DNA from: Salminus brasiliensis
Taxonomy: Eukaryota; Chordata; Actinopteri; Characiformes; Bryconidae
Assembly: GCF_030463535.1 (NCBI RefSeq)
Contig: NC_132900.1
Location: 30,559,721 to 30,623,720, forward strand
DNA: 64,000 bases
Direction of reading: 5' to 3'
The notes beneath the pieces are model-generated. The model had not been told where the DNA came from. It saw only the letters and a program-made list of their open reading frames with translations, and ran no database searches. This document shows positions 1-35,732 of the stretch, piece by piece (within the stretch, counting starts at the first letter, position 1; each line of letters begins with the position of its first letter). The position numbers and the translations under genes were made by a program.

Positions 1-570
1 TGATGTTACACAGATAGGGGGAATGATGTTACACAGGTAGGGGAATGATGTTACACAGGTGGGGGAATGATGTTACACAGGTAGGGGAATGATGTTACAC
101 AGGTTGGGGAATGATGTTACACAGGTAGGGGAATGATGTTACACAGGTAGGAGGAATGATGTTACACAGGTAGGGGAATGATGTTACACAGGTAGGGGAA
201 TGATGTTACACAGGTAGGGGAATGATGTTACACAGGTGGGGAATGATGTTACACAGGTAGGAGGAATGATGTTACACAGGTAGGGGAATGATGTTACACA
301 GGTAGGGGGAATGATGTTATACAGGTAGGGGAATGATGTTACACAGGTTGGGGAATGATGTTACACAGGTTGGGGAATGATGTTACACAGGTTGGGGAAT
401 GATGTTACACAGGTAGGGGGAATGATGTTACACAGGTAGGGGGAATGATGTTACACAGGTAGGAGGAATGATGTTACACAGGTAAGGGAATGATGTTACA
501 CAGGTAGGGGGAATGATGTTACACAGGTTGGGGAATGATGTTACACAGGTGAGGGAATGAAGTTACACAG
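1..570. repeat. Minisatellite, unit about 20-22 bp
   Basis: About 27 head-to-tail copies of GATGTTACACAGGTAGGGGA with length change in the G run and T/A/G substitutions (GGTTGGGGA, GGTAGGAGGA). It begins before the window and ends 240 bp before stx1a exon 6, inside intron 5. Confidence 0.97.
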
Positions 571-727
571 GTGTGTAGTTAGATGTTTGGCTGAGGCCAA
601 GGAATCCGACCCTAGTCTGGCAGGATAAGGGGGTTATTAGCTACTGTTATGGCTGAACGGTGTATGACTGACAGCTGGTAGTGTAGGAACAGGCATGGTG
701 TATCAGTGGAAACTCACTCGTCTGACT

Positions 728-749
728 CACTTCACCCTCTCTCTCTCTA

Positions 750-799
<50 letters not shown>
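728..799. repeat. (TC)n microsatellite at stx1a exon 6 acceptor
   Basis: Near-perfect CT repeat that forms the polypyrimidine tract before exon 6. Confidence 0.95.
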
Positions 800-811
800 C
801 TTCTTTCGCAG

Positions 812-24991
<24,180 letters not shown>

Positions 24992-25024
24992 AACACACAC
25001 CGATAATAATGTAACCACTAACAC

Positions 25025-25029
25025 CCCCC

Positions 25030-25070
<41 letters not shown>
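25025..25070. repeat. (CA)n tract in stx1a 3' UTR
   Basis: C run followed by about 20 CA units just after the exon 10b stop. Confidence 0.9.
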
Positions 25071-25071
<1 letters not shown>

Positions 25072-25527
25072 CACACTCGCACTGCAAAGCGACACAACGT
25101 GCTGTTGCCTAACGACGTACAACCAGACCAGACGATGAGGATGAAGGAGGAACTGTATTTTTGGGTTTTTTTATTTTTCGCATGAGGTTCTATTTTGTAA
25201 ATGTGCAGTCCTGCGATGTGTTGCTCTGGATGTTGTGTGTTCTCGTATCGGGAAGAAAAAAAGAACATTTATTTTTCATTGAATATCAAAAGTTCTACAG
25301 GTGAAAAAAACAAAACAAAACAAAAAGAAAAGATTAATTGTTGTATACAATCAAACTCACCCAGATCACTGCCATTGTTGCCCCTTTCTGTGGTGCTGAG
25401 AGACAAACACAACGGAGCGTGTGCAGGTTCTTCTTCCGTGAGGCCGTCAGATGGATTAACAGACGTCTTAGGTTGGAGGAATTTAGGTGGGAATACTCCA
25501 CCAGTCAAAAGTTTGGAGTCGCTTCTC

Positions 25528-25691
25528 AATAAAATAATTGCTTACAAATAACAAAATCCGTAATATTGTCCGTGATATTATCCTTTATTCCAGAACCATC
25601 TTCACATCTGTTCGGCTTCACATCTGCCGCAAATCCCTGGCTGCCCCCCCCCCACCCGGGGTAATTAATAAGCAATTGTAGCACAAATAAA
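25528..25691 (+). promoter_or_regulatory. Candidate poly(A) signals for the exon 10b transcript
   Basis: AATAAA at 25528-25533 and 25686-25691, about 0.5-0.7 kb after the exon 10b stop. The first lies next to a short Tc1-like terminus, so it may belong to a repeat. Unique, GT-rich sequence continuing to about 27.08 kb could be a longer 3' UTR form. Confidence 0.35.
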
Positions 25692-25819
25692 AAGGGGCAG
25701 CTGTGCCCTGTTTACATTATGCTAATGACAGCCTGTTTTCTAAGGCCCTGTTTACATGCGGTTCAGGTGATCCCATTGTATCAGGCGGTATACTGTAGAG
25801 CAGAGGTCACCGACCTCTT

Positions 25820-26085
25820 ATCGCGGGGGTTGTTTTTTTAAGTAAACCTTGTCTGGATACCACTTCTATACTCTTGAGAATTTTTTTTTCGGCCTTCTAA
25901 AGCAACAATGACTTAAAAAGTCTACCAGAAGTGCTCAGAGGAAGGATAACCTGAGAACCAGTGACATTAACTAGTGACGTTAGCTAGAACTACTCGACCT
26001 CAGTGCTGCCTTTGATACCATTGAGCATAGGTTGGACTTCCAGGAACTGTCCCTAAATAATTCAGCTGTTTTTTTTTTCTAATCT
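25820..26085 (+). mobile_element. LINE reverse-transcriptase fragment 1
   Basis: At 25993 the frame reads LDLSAAFDTIEHRLD, the RT motif found in L2/Rex-type LINEs. The upstream part (TTAAGTAAACCTTGTCTG) is shared with fragment 2. Short and broken. Confidence 0.75.
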
Positions 26086-27085
26086 ATGTGACAAACAGCA
26101 GTTAGAGGGATTTTGAGATCCCAGGGACCAGGGTCTGACCGGTAAGGGCCTACAGGACTGCAACACTCAAGGTTCTACAAAGGGTTCCTGGGGTAATTCC
26201 ATAGAAGAACCACTTTTGGGTCGATAAAGACCCACCGTATGAGTGAATGAGCCCAACTTGAACATCTTCACACTCTGTATTACAGTCTCTATCATAAAAA
26301 CTATAGAAGAACCCTTTGTGGCACCTTGCCTTGTAAGCCTGGAGGATTGATGACCACTGCAGGGGTTTTACGGAAGAAGAAGCCTGCTCGTCTCTTTGTA
26401 CTAGCTTTTCTTAAGACTCTTTTTTTCTATTCTTTGGGGAGTGTGAGTTAAGGAACCAGTCAGTATTTGTTTGTGTGTGTGTGTGTATGCGCGGCATCAT
26501 CCCAGCCCTACTGGCCGCTGCTTCTTCAGCAGCCACTGTAGTTTCCATTCTGCCTTATTTCTGCATTTTTCTGTACATGGCGTACACGCCTGTATGCGGG
26601 GGTGCATATTATTGTGGGTGTATGTGAGTGTGTGACTTGCATGAGTGACAGTTCGTGTGCATGCCAAATGAAGGGAGGGGGGTAGTTATGTTTGTGCGTG
26701 TGTGTGTGTGTGTGTGTGTGTATAAACACCTGTTGAACTGCCTGTAATATGCCACTTGTGTCTTTGTTGTGTAGAAAAGTTGACTATAGTACCAGGGTGA
26801 TGTAAAGGTCCCCCTCCGCAGACGCTGCCAATGATAAACCCATGCTGTATATGGAACATGATGTGACTGTACTGTTGTATATGGTTGGTGGAGCTGATCG
26901 GGTTCGTGAACGCACATCTGGCGCTTCGGCCCAGACTCTCGCTTCCGACAGAAGCGAGGCGACGAATTCGTCTGGCTGTGTTGGAATGACGAGAGCAGAT
27001 GAGAGACGAGATGAGACGGCCAGACCGCCTGTATCTGCCACTGCCTCTACATTGTGATTTAATGTCATATCTGTTCGTTTTATTG

Positions 27086-27490
27086 GGGGGGGGGGTTGTT
27101 TTTTTAAGTAAACCTTGTCTGAATACCACTTCTTTAGTCTTGAGGGTTTTTTTGGCCTCCAAATGCGACCTGAGAACCGGTGACAATAGCCACGTTAGCT
27201 AGTACTACTCGACCTCAGTGCTACCTTTGATACATTTGAGCATAGGTTGGACTTTCGGGAACTGTCCCAAAGTGATTCAGTCCATATTTGCAAGAAATAT
27301 AGAAAGCATTACTTTTAAAACCATGTCATTGGCTTGTGGAATCCCCCAGGGTTAAATTCTTGGGCCACTTTCATTTCATGTTTACATGCTTGTCTCTTCT
27401 CGGCCAAATCCCACCTATGGGAATCCAGATTATGGGCTATCTTACAGCAGCTATGCAGATGACTCAGACTTACTTGACCCTAAAAAAAAT
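27086..27490 (+). mobile_element. LINE reverse-transcriptase fragment 2
   Basis: Shares TTAAGTAAACCTTGTCTG and the LDLSA(A/T)FDT motif region with fragment 1, then continues through CGIPQG-stop-ILGPL and later YADDSDL, the catalytic YADD box. In-frame stops and frameshifts show decay. Confidence 0.8.
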
Positions 27491-27505
27491 CTATGAAAAG
27501 CATCC

Positions 27506-27845
27506 TCAACATTGAGCTGTGGAACAGTGGAACTGGGTTCTCTGGAATGATGGTGGTCCTCTAGCCAATACTTTTGGATGGGGTGAGTTGGGGAGTTTAG
27601 GATGAGGTGGGGTGGTGATCATCATCCAACATCCTGGCCTCACTAACAACGCCCTTGTTGTGCCTCAATGCAATCAAATGCCCACAGCAATGCTCCATCC
27701 TCCAAAATCTAGCAGAAAGTTTTCTTCCCTGGACAGTAGAGACAGTTACTCCAACAAAAGCAGGAGAAGGTCTTTTTTAATACCCTCCTTGATTTCGGAA
27801 TAAGCAAGAAATGAACAGATGTCCCAATACTTTTGTCCTTTGATG
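27506..27845 (+). mobile_element. Tc1-like non-autonomous element, right part
   Basis: Interior from ATTGAGCTGTGGAACAGTGG to the right end CAATACTTTTGTCC; left third replaced by LINE sequence. Confidence 0.75.
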
Positions 27846-28271
27846 GCGTATGTAGGTTTACAGTGTGCGGGTTGAACCAGTGAGTAATGGGAGAAGCTTG
27901 CAGCTACTGTTTGTATTGTGTGATCACACCCCTGCCATAATACCATTAACCAGAAGAAAGCAGCTGATCTTTGCCCTGTCCTTTTCCACTTCAGTGCAAA
28001 CATTCACTTTCGTTCTAGGAGAGAAGTTTCTAGTGAACTTCCTTAAAATAATTACTTCCTTAAAGTAATCTCATCTTAGCACTGGGAACCTGCTCGTGGA
28101 AACCACAAAGAACTTTCAGAGAACACCAGTATCATCTAAAAGTGTTTACTGTTAATTGACACACACAGTCATTAACCTCAGGGCCTGGACTTTCTTGTTT
28201 GGCATGGTTCTGACATTTACATATGCCCTGTTGTGCCCCTTCTTCAAGCCTTCCTCATCCATTCCAGTGTA

Positions 28272-28303
28272 TCACTGGAGATTGTCTTCGGTGATGAGGA
28301 TCC
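28272..28303 (-). CDS. Possible short terminal exon of the CARD gene
   Basis: After a 103-bp putative intron, acceptor TTTTTGTAG is followed by 32 bases that join in phase 1 and read RILITEDNLQ then stop. If real, the CARD gene ends just after its domain, like a CARD-only protein. Length and phase fit but such a short match can occur by chance. Confidence 0.28.
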
Positions 28304-28406
28304 CTACAAAAAGACGAAGAGCGATTATTGTTAAAGGCGGCTGCTGAGGAGCACCTCACCGAAACGTTCTTTTCAAGCTCTGAAAGTCGTACGTGATCTG
28401 ACTCAC

Positions 28407-28700
28407 GTCTCTGTCCAGAAATATCCTCTTCGGTGCGAAGCTTCAGATTCTCAGCGAGGTGTTGGTCCTTCGCTTCCAAAATCGATATCATCAGGACGCT
28501 GGCCACATCCCCTTTTTTATACACCATGTCAATGAGCTGTCCAACTCTGTCCTCCTGCACTTGGTTGGCCTGCAAGATCTGGTTGGCTTCCCTGCCAGTA
28601 AGAACAGGAGGGTTTGAAGCTCGGAGGCCATCAATTAAGTCCTTAAGAAGAGCTTCAGAAACCCCCTCGATGAGTCCAAGGCGGGCAATGAACAGCTGGT
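28407..28700 (-). CDS. CARD-domain exon (intact; partial gene)
   Basis: A 294-bp exon on the - strand with acceptor (TTTCTGAAG) at its high end, donor GTGAGT at its low end and phase 1 at both ends, the symmetry usual for CARD exons. It codes 98 codons without stop: the core starts DQLFIARLGLIEGVSEALLK, then DLIDGLR, a turn, VLTGREANQILQANQ, and ends ILEAKDQHLAENLKL. The six-helix pattern, the late hydrophobic ILEA stretch and the HLAENL tail fit CARDs of the caspase-1 or ASC kind. CARDs bind other CARDs in inflammasome and apoptosis signalling. No start exon and no caspase or NACHT part is recognised nearby, so the protein may be a small CARD-only regulator or a remnant. Confidence 0.68.
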
Positions 28701-28740
28701 CTTCAGAAAGACGGACATAAAATAAAATAAAAACATATTT

Positions 28741-30130
28741 AATATTCTTTTAAAAAGCGCATCTTGCATGTGGTAGCAACTTCAGAGATTCCTGCAGAGG
28801 GCGCTGCATGAGGACATTGGTGCTATAAATACTTGTGCGATATGTGATGGGATCCATAGAGACGAGGGGGTGCAGTGCTGTGAGGGTCTCGTTAGATGTG
28901 TGTAAAGGAAGCAGACGGTCATACCGGTCTACCAGCAGTGGCAGAAATCCCAGCCTACAATGAAATTCTCCTCAGAATTGTGTCCGGAAGATGGAACTGA
29001 CAGACAAGGAGCACTGGTGAGTTTCATGGCATGCCCGTCTGCTTCCACACACCTGCAGATTCCGCTTCTATGGTCTTTGGCCACGCCCAAATACTGAAAA
29101 TCACTCATTTTAGCCAATCATTAACTGTATCTGCTTTGTGACCCATTTTCCACACATTCAACAAGACCCTCACTGCACTGCACCTCCTCTTCTCAATCTA
29201 CGAATCCCATCACACACCCTGCAGGTATTTATAGCCTGATCATCCTTATACAGCACCACCTGCAGGAGCAACCTGAAGTTACTACCACCTTAACCACACA
29301 AGGTGCTAATTTTTTGGCAGTCGGTTGCAAATGTTTGGTTGCTCATAGTCAAATGACCTGTATTTGTAGGGTTTCTAGGTGAAAGTAGAACATATCCTGT
29401 ATAAGGACACGGTTTACTGCTGCACACCTTTCTCAACTACGGCTTATTCGCTTAATTTAGCTTTCTGAGGGAGAGTAAAACAGAAACCATGGCATGTTCA
29501 AAGACGATGGTGCATTGTATAAATAATGTGTGAGGTCCAGGTGAGGTCCAACTGAGCAAAGAAATTCACCATAAGCTGTCCACAAACTTTCCCTACACTC
29601 ATAATGCCATTATTCTGAGTCCTGTATCTCAGCAGTGAGAGGGTTCTACTGTAGAAGCTCCAGATCTCATCAGAATAGATAAAGCAGGTGAACATAAATC
29701 TAGTAAAAGGAGAAACAAGAGCTTCTCATTCTCAGTCTGAAGAACAGAGCTCGGTTCCTCCAGGTTTCTCCTGGACTCCCCCCAGTCCAGCCAGCACAGC
29801 GTGGAGGATGTGTTCACCTCCATCATCATCATCAGCATCATCAACACCAGCAGCTCACCTTATTTACCATCATTAAGCCCTGATTTACCACCAAACCAGG
29901 TGTTGATCTGAGGAGAACTCTAAATAATACTAGACTCCATGAGAGAGGAGAACTTTGGAGATGTTCTAATGATGAACACCGCAATTATTCTAAAATCAGT
30001 GTTTCACTGAGCAGATAAACATCTGTAGTACTGCAGTAGTATAACCAGCTCATCCAAAGTGCTTTAACCTCGCCATCAATGAAATCCAAAAGTCTTCAGA
30101 CAACGCTCACTTCTCTGGAAATAGGCTATA
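28741..30130. other. Intergenic, no gene supported
   Basis: Holds a CAT repeat (29821-29845) and a moderately complex block at 29620-29880 that is open on the - strand for about 70 codons but has no recognised domain. It could hold the missing 5' exon of the - strand CARD gene; nothing identifies it. Confidence 0.35.
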
Positions 30131-30265
30131 ATACGATTTAAGGGGAGGGTTCAATCCTAGGGCTGCTCTTATTTCATTTTTACATGCTTGCTTCCTCTTG
30201 GCCAAATCCTACAAGACTACGGGCCATTTCACCACAGCTAAGCAGATGACTCAGACTTACTGTGG
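30130..30265 (+). mobile_element. LINE reverse-transcriptase fragment 3
   Basis: GGGTTCAATCCTAGGGCTGC...CATTTTTACATGCTTGC and GCAGATGACTCAGACTTACT, the same PQGS-LGPL to YADD interval as fragment 2, in disrupted frames. Confidence 0.7.
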
Positions 30266-32000
30266 AAGTATACCGTCCAGCTTGTCCATCTATAAGGTCA
30301 AAACTCTTCCCATAACACTCACCGCTCCCTCATATCCCAAAAGATTCCTGAGTTTGATTAAATAAGACTTACCAGCCATATATTCCTTTGTTAACTGAGC
30401 CCTCAGTCTGACTCTGCTTGTGTGTAAAAGTGGATCTAGTTTCCTTCTCGGACTGTATGTGGGCAGGGTGTGTGTGTGTGTTGGGGGGGGGGGTAAAGAT
30501 ATGAGTAGGAGGGACTCTAGAGTTTTGTTGTTTTGTGAAGGCCGGATCCCTGAGGCCTGGCTGTGTGGGCTGATTTTTTGACTCTCAGCCAGATCTACGT
30601 TCATTTCCTCCTGCAGTTAACGTCCTTCTGCAGTTTCTGTTCTGCAGACTAAGTCAACAAAGTTGCTGTCCAAGTGAATTAGCAGCTTCTCACAGGGAAG
30701 ATAGCCAGTAGTGATGGCCGGTAGGTACAATAACCCATATCATGCTATGCTTTTTTTTATTATTATTTTTTATTTTGTTGGATTTTGCTTAGAAATGGAC
30801 TGGACAGGAGCATGTGGTTATCCTCCATACAATGCCAATGCATTCTCAAAGGTCCTGCAGGGTCTTTACGGACCAATTGTGTACCCTAAATTGGGTTTAA
30901 TGTGAAATGTGTTTGCTTTGTCAGTGGAAAGGTACATTTTTGAGGATTTTGAGGAAAGTCAGAAGTTAAGAGAATTCTAATACAACCTGACAAAAATGAC
31001 AGCTTACTACTTTACCACTGTTTCTACACATGTGATGTCAGGGTATGGGTTTTTTCGCCAACAGCAAAGCTACTGTCTTGTGAAATGTGGAAGCTTTGGA
31101 AGTTCCAGAGTGATGATGATGATGATGATGATGATGATGCACATTCGGTTTCTTTAACCTTAAACTCACTAAGATTGATGAAATGTGGGGGAATAGAAGA
31201 GGCAGCACAGTAACACTTCTCCATTCCAGCTACTCGTTTTTGGCTGTGGAGGTACGCTGCCACGGCTCAGACCAGACAGGACAACCACATGTACCGTTAG
31301 TGTTGGGCACTTGTGGGATTTTGCCTTTGCCTCTGCCTTTAACTGTGACCGGTAAGCACTGTCACACGTGCAGTGAGACAGTGGGCGCTCGTGCCCGTAG
31401 AGTAGTGCTAAGCCTTCCCTGCAGCGCCCAGGGACTCGAGAGGGTTAAGGGCCTTGCTTAAGGACTTTCCTACTGAGCCACCACTGCACAGCTGGATTTC
31501 CCCAAGCAGAACCAACACTGTAACGATTCAGTTCTTGCATCCAAGCTCCAAATTGGAGCTCGAGTTCTTGAACCGGTTGCAACAAACAGGGCTTTAGCTG
31601 TGTAGCATGACGTTATTATATAAAATGACCGGTTTGGGAAACATTGTTGCTCCACGGCCGGAAAAAAGCGTATTACTAAGCACACAGGATGTGAAACATC
31701 AGGGGCTTTCTCGAGTGTGGAGGTGCCAGAGTGGCCGTTGAGTTGTTTACTGCATGAGTGTCAAAGTGAAAGTAAGTAAAACCGCAATGTCCAGCAAGGA
31801 CAAGTTGGGAAACCTCAAGTGTCGTATGATGTGATATTGAAATACTGAAGATTTTCCAAAGGAATTCTGAGAGGAAGCACAGTTTTAACAGCTGGAGTGA
31901 GAGTTGAGTCTTCTACACTCTCAGAAATGAAGCTACTGAATTGTTCCAGTGCAAATGTGTCATTAAAACCCCTTAAACACGAAGCTTTACCCAGTAACTA

Positions 32001-32300
32001 CACCATATGGACAAAAGTATTGGGACACCTGCTCATTCATTCTTTTGTCCAAAATCAAGGTTATTAAAAAGAGTTGATCCTGGCCCGAGTGGTCCAGCTG
32101 TCACTATGATGCGAGGATAGTGAGTGGTTCGAATCCCGGCCATCGGCAGCCGAGGCCCAGAGAGAGCACAATAGGCCTTGCTCTCTCCAGGGTGGGTGGA
32201 TCGTGGTGCGTCGAAGCCGGGTATGGGGCGCTTCCCTTCAGGTGTGGTCTGGAGATGTCTGGTTCATAAGGTTCATAGCATTGTTCTCTTGGTCCTGCTT
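32001..32300 (+). mobile_element. Tc1-like end fused to tRNA-derived SINE
   Basis: 32001-32081 is a reversed Tc1-like right end (CACCATATGGACAAAAGT). It is followed directly by a family A SINE head (GCCCGAGTGG, box B GGTTCGAATCC) and body to about 32300, ending 26 bp before the CARD exon at 32326. Confidence 0.65.
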
Positions 32301-32325
32301 GCTACATGCCACTGTTTCCCACAGA

Positions 32326-32623
32326 CAATATGCTCGAACATCGAAAGTTGACGGCAACCGTGATCAAACACCTCCTGGACGACCTGAGCAAGAAACGGGA
32401 AACCATATTAGAGGAGAATCCGGCCCGGGCTGATAAAGCTCGTAAACTGACCAACAGCGTTAAGAAGAACGGGTGTGTCGCTACTGAAATCATGATAGCA
32501 AAACTGAAGATCCATGATGAACATCTATACAATCAGCGGGAACTGGACAGGCTCCTGCAGCTAGGTGATGACAGAGCTCCTCCTGGAGCTCCTGGAGCTC
32601 CTGCTGCTCCGTTAACCGAGACA
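32326..32623 (+). pseudogene. CARD exon with an internal in-frame deletion
   Basis: Preceded by TTTCCCACAG and followed by GTATGT, phase 1 at both ends, open throughout. Codes KLTATVIKHLLDDLSKKRE, then TILEENPARADKARKLTN, then GCVATEIMIAKLKIHDEHLY, and a Pro/Ala-rich linker (PPGAPGAPAAPL). Compared with the copy at 35.28 kb, about seven residues (VLNEEEA) between helices are missing, and the N-terminal helix is altered. The frame and splice sites survive, so a working variant is possible, but no neighbouring exons of a caspase are recognised. Confidence 0.55.
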
Positions 32624-33334
32624 GGTATGTTATTGTGTGCTCAGTTTGATCGCTGACATTTTTTAGCATTGTCCTTTATTGACATTTTCAGTTAATATCA
32701 CTTAACTCAGGGGTGAACATCTCTGGCCTGAAGTTATTGTGATATATATCATATCACATTGTTAGCAAATGTTAGTTTTCAATTCTGAGGTCAATTTTTG
32801 ACCACCAAACTTGTCAAATTGTCAAAAATGTCAAATTTGTGAAGCTACATGTAAAGTGTGCACAGTGCAAACACTGCCATATTAATGTTAGCATATAAAC
32901 ACAGGTCTCACATCCAGGCCCTCCTTATTATTAATGCTTTAAAAAAAAAATAGAAAGGAAAAAAAATCAGTTTTGAATTTTGTGTATTGTTACGTCCCTA
33001 CTGGAGACGGGGTATTGCCAGATGCAAATTTAAGAGACATTACCTGACCGTTTCAAAGGGCTTAACCAATAAACACATTTCTATAAAGTACCTTAATCAG
33101 TTTTATTGCCTATTTATGTCTATAATACATGTAATAACACCCACACAGCTGTTGAAAGCATATGCCCTACAGATGTGCTATTATATTCGACCACCCTGAC
33201 CATACGTTTCCCTCTTTTCTGTTCTTGTTTTATCCGATTATGACACTAGTGAGGTCACTGTGCACTAAATTCACTTAAACACACTCAGATTCTTCAAGCT
33301 CTTCGCCCCTGTCGTCCAGACATGTCAACTGCCC

Positions 33335-33400
33335 TCCTACATTTACATTTAAGGCATTTAGCAGATGCTCTTATCCAGAGCGACTAACAAAAGTGCTTTG
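33335..33400 (+). repeat. Conserved short repeat (CATTTAGCAGATGCTC)
   Basis: AAGGCATTTAGCAGATGCTC followed by TTATCCAGAGCGACTAAC, a sequence block shared by many fish SINE/LINE tails; a second copy at 39538-39595. Confidence 0.6.
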
Positions 33401-34059
33401 CTGTTTACTTAAGAATAACCTCAGCTAGTTTGAATAGGCTAAAGTTCAAAGATACCTCTAAGTTAAGACACTACTAAACACTCCTGTTGGCTGTGCTGGA
33501 GGCCAGTGAGGAGTTTTGAAGACGTTGAAATGGTGTTCGGCTGAACGGCGGAGGTTCAGCTGAAGTTCGATAATGCTACTATTCTTATTCTTCATACCTT
33601 GATTTTAGTTGGTTTACAGAATGATGAAGGTTGCAACTTTAGAATTCTCTCATATCATGTGAATAATGACTTAGAGGAAACACCACAGGCTATATAACCA
33701 GAAGAACTCCTGGGGTTCCTGGAGCCAACTTTGAGAACCATGGGGGTTTAAAATATAGAATTTAATAGAATTTTATATATATTTTTAATCATATGTAGAG
33801 TATATAGGTGGATGTTGTACACTGTAGTACCATTGTGAAGCATATGACATATAACCCACAGCAAAAATACAGCCTCCACGTGGTGGGGTTAGTTATAACT
33901 AAAGCATCAAATCCCTAAAACTTGTGACTTTGATTACTTATTGATCCCTTATGACTATTATTAAAAGATTACATGGAATAAAAATCCATACTGACTGACT
34001 TATTCCATTTCTAATTGCCCTGTACCCTCTTCCCACTAGTTATCATAGTTCCCTGGGGT

Positions 34060-34420
34060 CTGTGACACGCTTAGGTCAAAATACTGGCTTCCTGTTTTTG
34101 CCCACATCAGATTCCAAACCCCTGACTCTGGCCTACAAAGCCAAGACTGGACCAGCCAGCCCCTCCTTAGAACCAGCCCCTCCTTACTTGATGGCGATGG
34201 TCAAAAGCTGATCTGCATCGAGAGCCCTTCCAGCTTCAAGTACAGCTCGGCTCGACCCGCCATCCTTTAAGATCCACGGAAGACGAGCGTCCAGACTTTT
34301 TACTGTCCTGCACCGAAGTGGTGGAGCGAACTTCCTCTGGGTGTCTGAACAGCAGAGTCCAACACTCACTGTCTTCAAACCCAGACTGAAGACCCTCCTC
34401 TTCTGAGAGTATGAAGTGTA
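34060..34420 (+). mobile_element. LINE 3' coding end (L2-like)
   Basis: Broken frames read LTLAYKAKTGPAS, then LFTVLHRSGGANFLWVSEQQ and SPTLTVFKPRLKTLLF-stop, the typical end of the L2-type ORF. It lies between the two + strand CARD copies. Confidence 0.7.
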
Positions 34421-35283
34421 GTATCCAGACAGACTTTTGTATTTAGTAGTGTCTAAGCTTAAGCTTACTAGCTAGCATCTGCTAAAGACCCAGTATTAAT
34501 GATAATGAGCCACTGCTGGCTCCACCCCACCACATCCCTCTTTTTCATTATTCCTCTTCACTGACAACACAAATTCTTAAGCTTTCCTTCAATATTTATT
34601 CTCATTTGCATCATATTAAGAAGCTAGCTTATGTTTACTTCGCCTTGAGTTCATATCTCAAGAGAGGCCTTTGCCAGTATATTGTGTCTGATGGTCTAAG
34701 CTTGTCTTTGATGGTCAAGGTGGTTGAAAGTTGGTTTATGCAGAGGAAAACACATTGACCTGTGCTGGTTAGCAAGCTAGTTAAGCCGGCTGACCAGCAT
34801 AGCTCTTGTGTCCTCACAGTGCTCTTCACAAAAAATGAAATCAATTAAATTAAGAAAAATAATAATAAAGACACGGGAAATAATAAAACCAAGCCTAAGA
34901 AGATCTTAAGAAGTCTTAAGATGTTTCCGAAAAAAGTGGCGAAGAGGCTCAGGAAGCTCATTTCGTAAATGTGGACCTGAAACACCAAAAGCATGGTCAA
35001 CCATAGAGCATGACCTTGGACAGGGGAGGTAGCGGCCGTTTTGAGGATCCAGAAACTGTGGCATAAATGATCCGGCAAATAACCTGGATCTTGAGCTTGT
35101 AAACCTTTAGAAACATTTAGAAAGGACTCAGGGCTTCTGCACTGCTGTATTGACACGGTGTAGTCAAAAATATCAAAGGTCATTGAGTTCATTCTGAAGA
35201 AACGTTGTTTAACCATGTTTAAGACGTCTACTCCAGGTTCTGAGCATTGTCCTCTGACTACATCATGCCCTTATTGTCCACAG

Positions 35284-35456
35284 ACAGAGTGCTCCAAGTT
35301 GTCCAAGTTGTCCGCACTCAGTTTAAAGGACGGTTTGACGGTAACAGTGATCGGACGACTCCTGGATGACCTGAGAAAGGAACGGGTATTAAACGAAGAG
35401 GAAGCTGAATCCATCCTGGAGGAGAATCCGTCCCGGATCATATGAGCAGTCCTTTA
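35284..35456 (+). pseudogene. Decayed CARD exon copy (frameshift and premature stop)
   Basis: After a candidate acceptor (TTGTCCACAG) the phase-1 frame reads RVLQVVQVVRTQF, the usual first helix of a caspase-1-type CARD, and then must shift frame to LTVTVIGRLLDDLRKERVLN and EEEAESILEENPSR before a stop (ATATGA). The last half of the domain is absent. This is a broken relative of the exon at 32.3 kb, the two sharing LLDDL and ILEENP. Confidence 0.6.
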
Positions 35457-35732
35457 CCAAGCAGGTAAGACATGTCTGATCTTGTATATTAAGGTTTTAC
35501 AGCAGGTAAACAGGAGGGGAACATGGGTAATAGGAGACAGTACTGAACAGAATGCTGGCTGAGAAGCGTGTTGCTGCCATCTACAGTATGGAGTGTAAGA
35601 ATCACCTTACATTTTTACTATGACGTTTTCTTGGCCTCTGGTAAGCAGGAGACTATTATTATTTATTATTTTAATAACCACCCCATTATTCCCTATTATT
35701 ATACAGTGGGAATAGTAACACATACTCTGTCC

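Noticed and set aside
26686-27186. 166-codon - strand frame
   Set aside because: Crosses a CA repeat and LINE edge; no recognised domain; more likely stx1a 3' UTR in antisense.
28929-29117. 62-codon - strand frame as upstream exon of the CARD gene
   Set aside because: No domain similarity and no phase-1 donor clearly joining to the CARD exon.
32082-32150. tRNA-like sequence with box B GGTTCGAATCC
   Set aside because: Followed by the shared SINE body seen at 7.8, 18.1, 24.1 and 40.7 kb and cannot form a good cloverleaf; a SINE head, not a tRNA gene.
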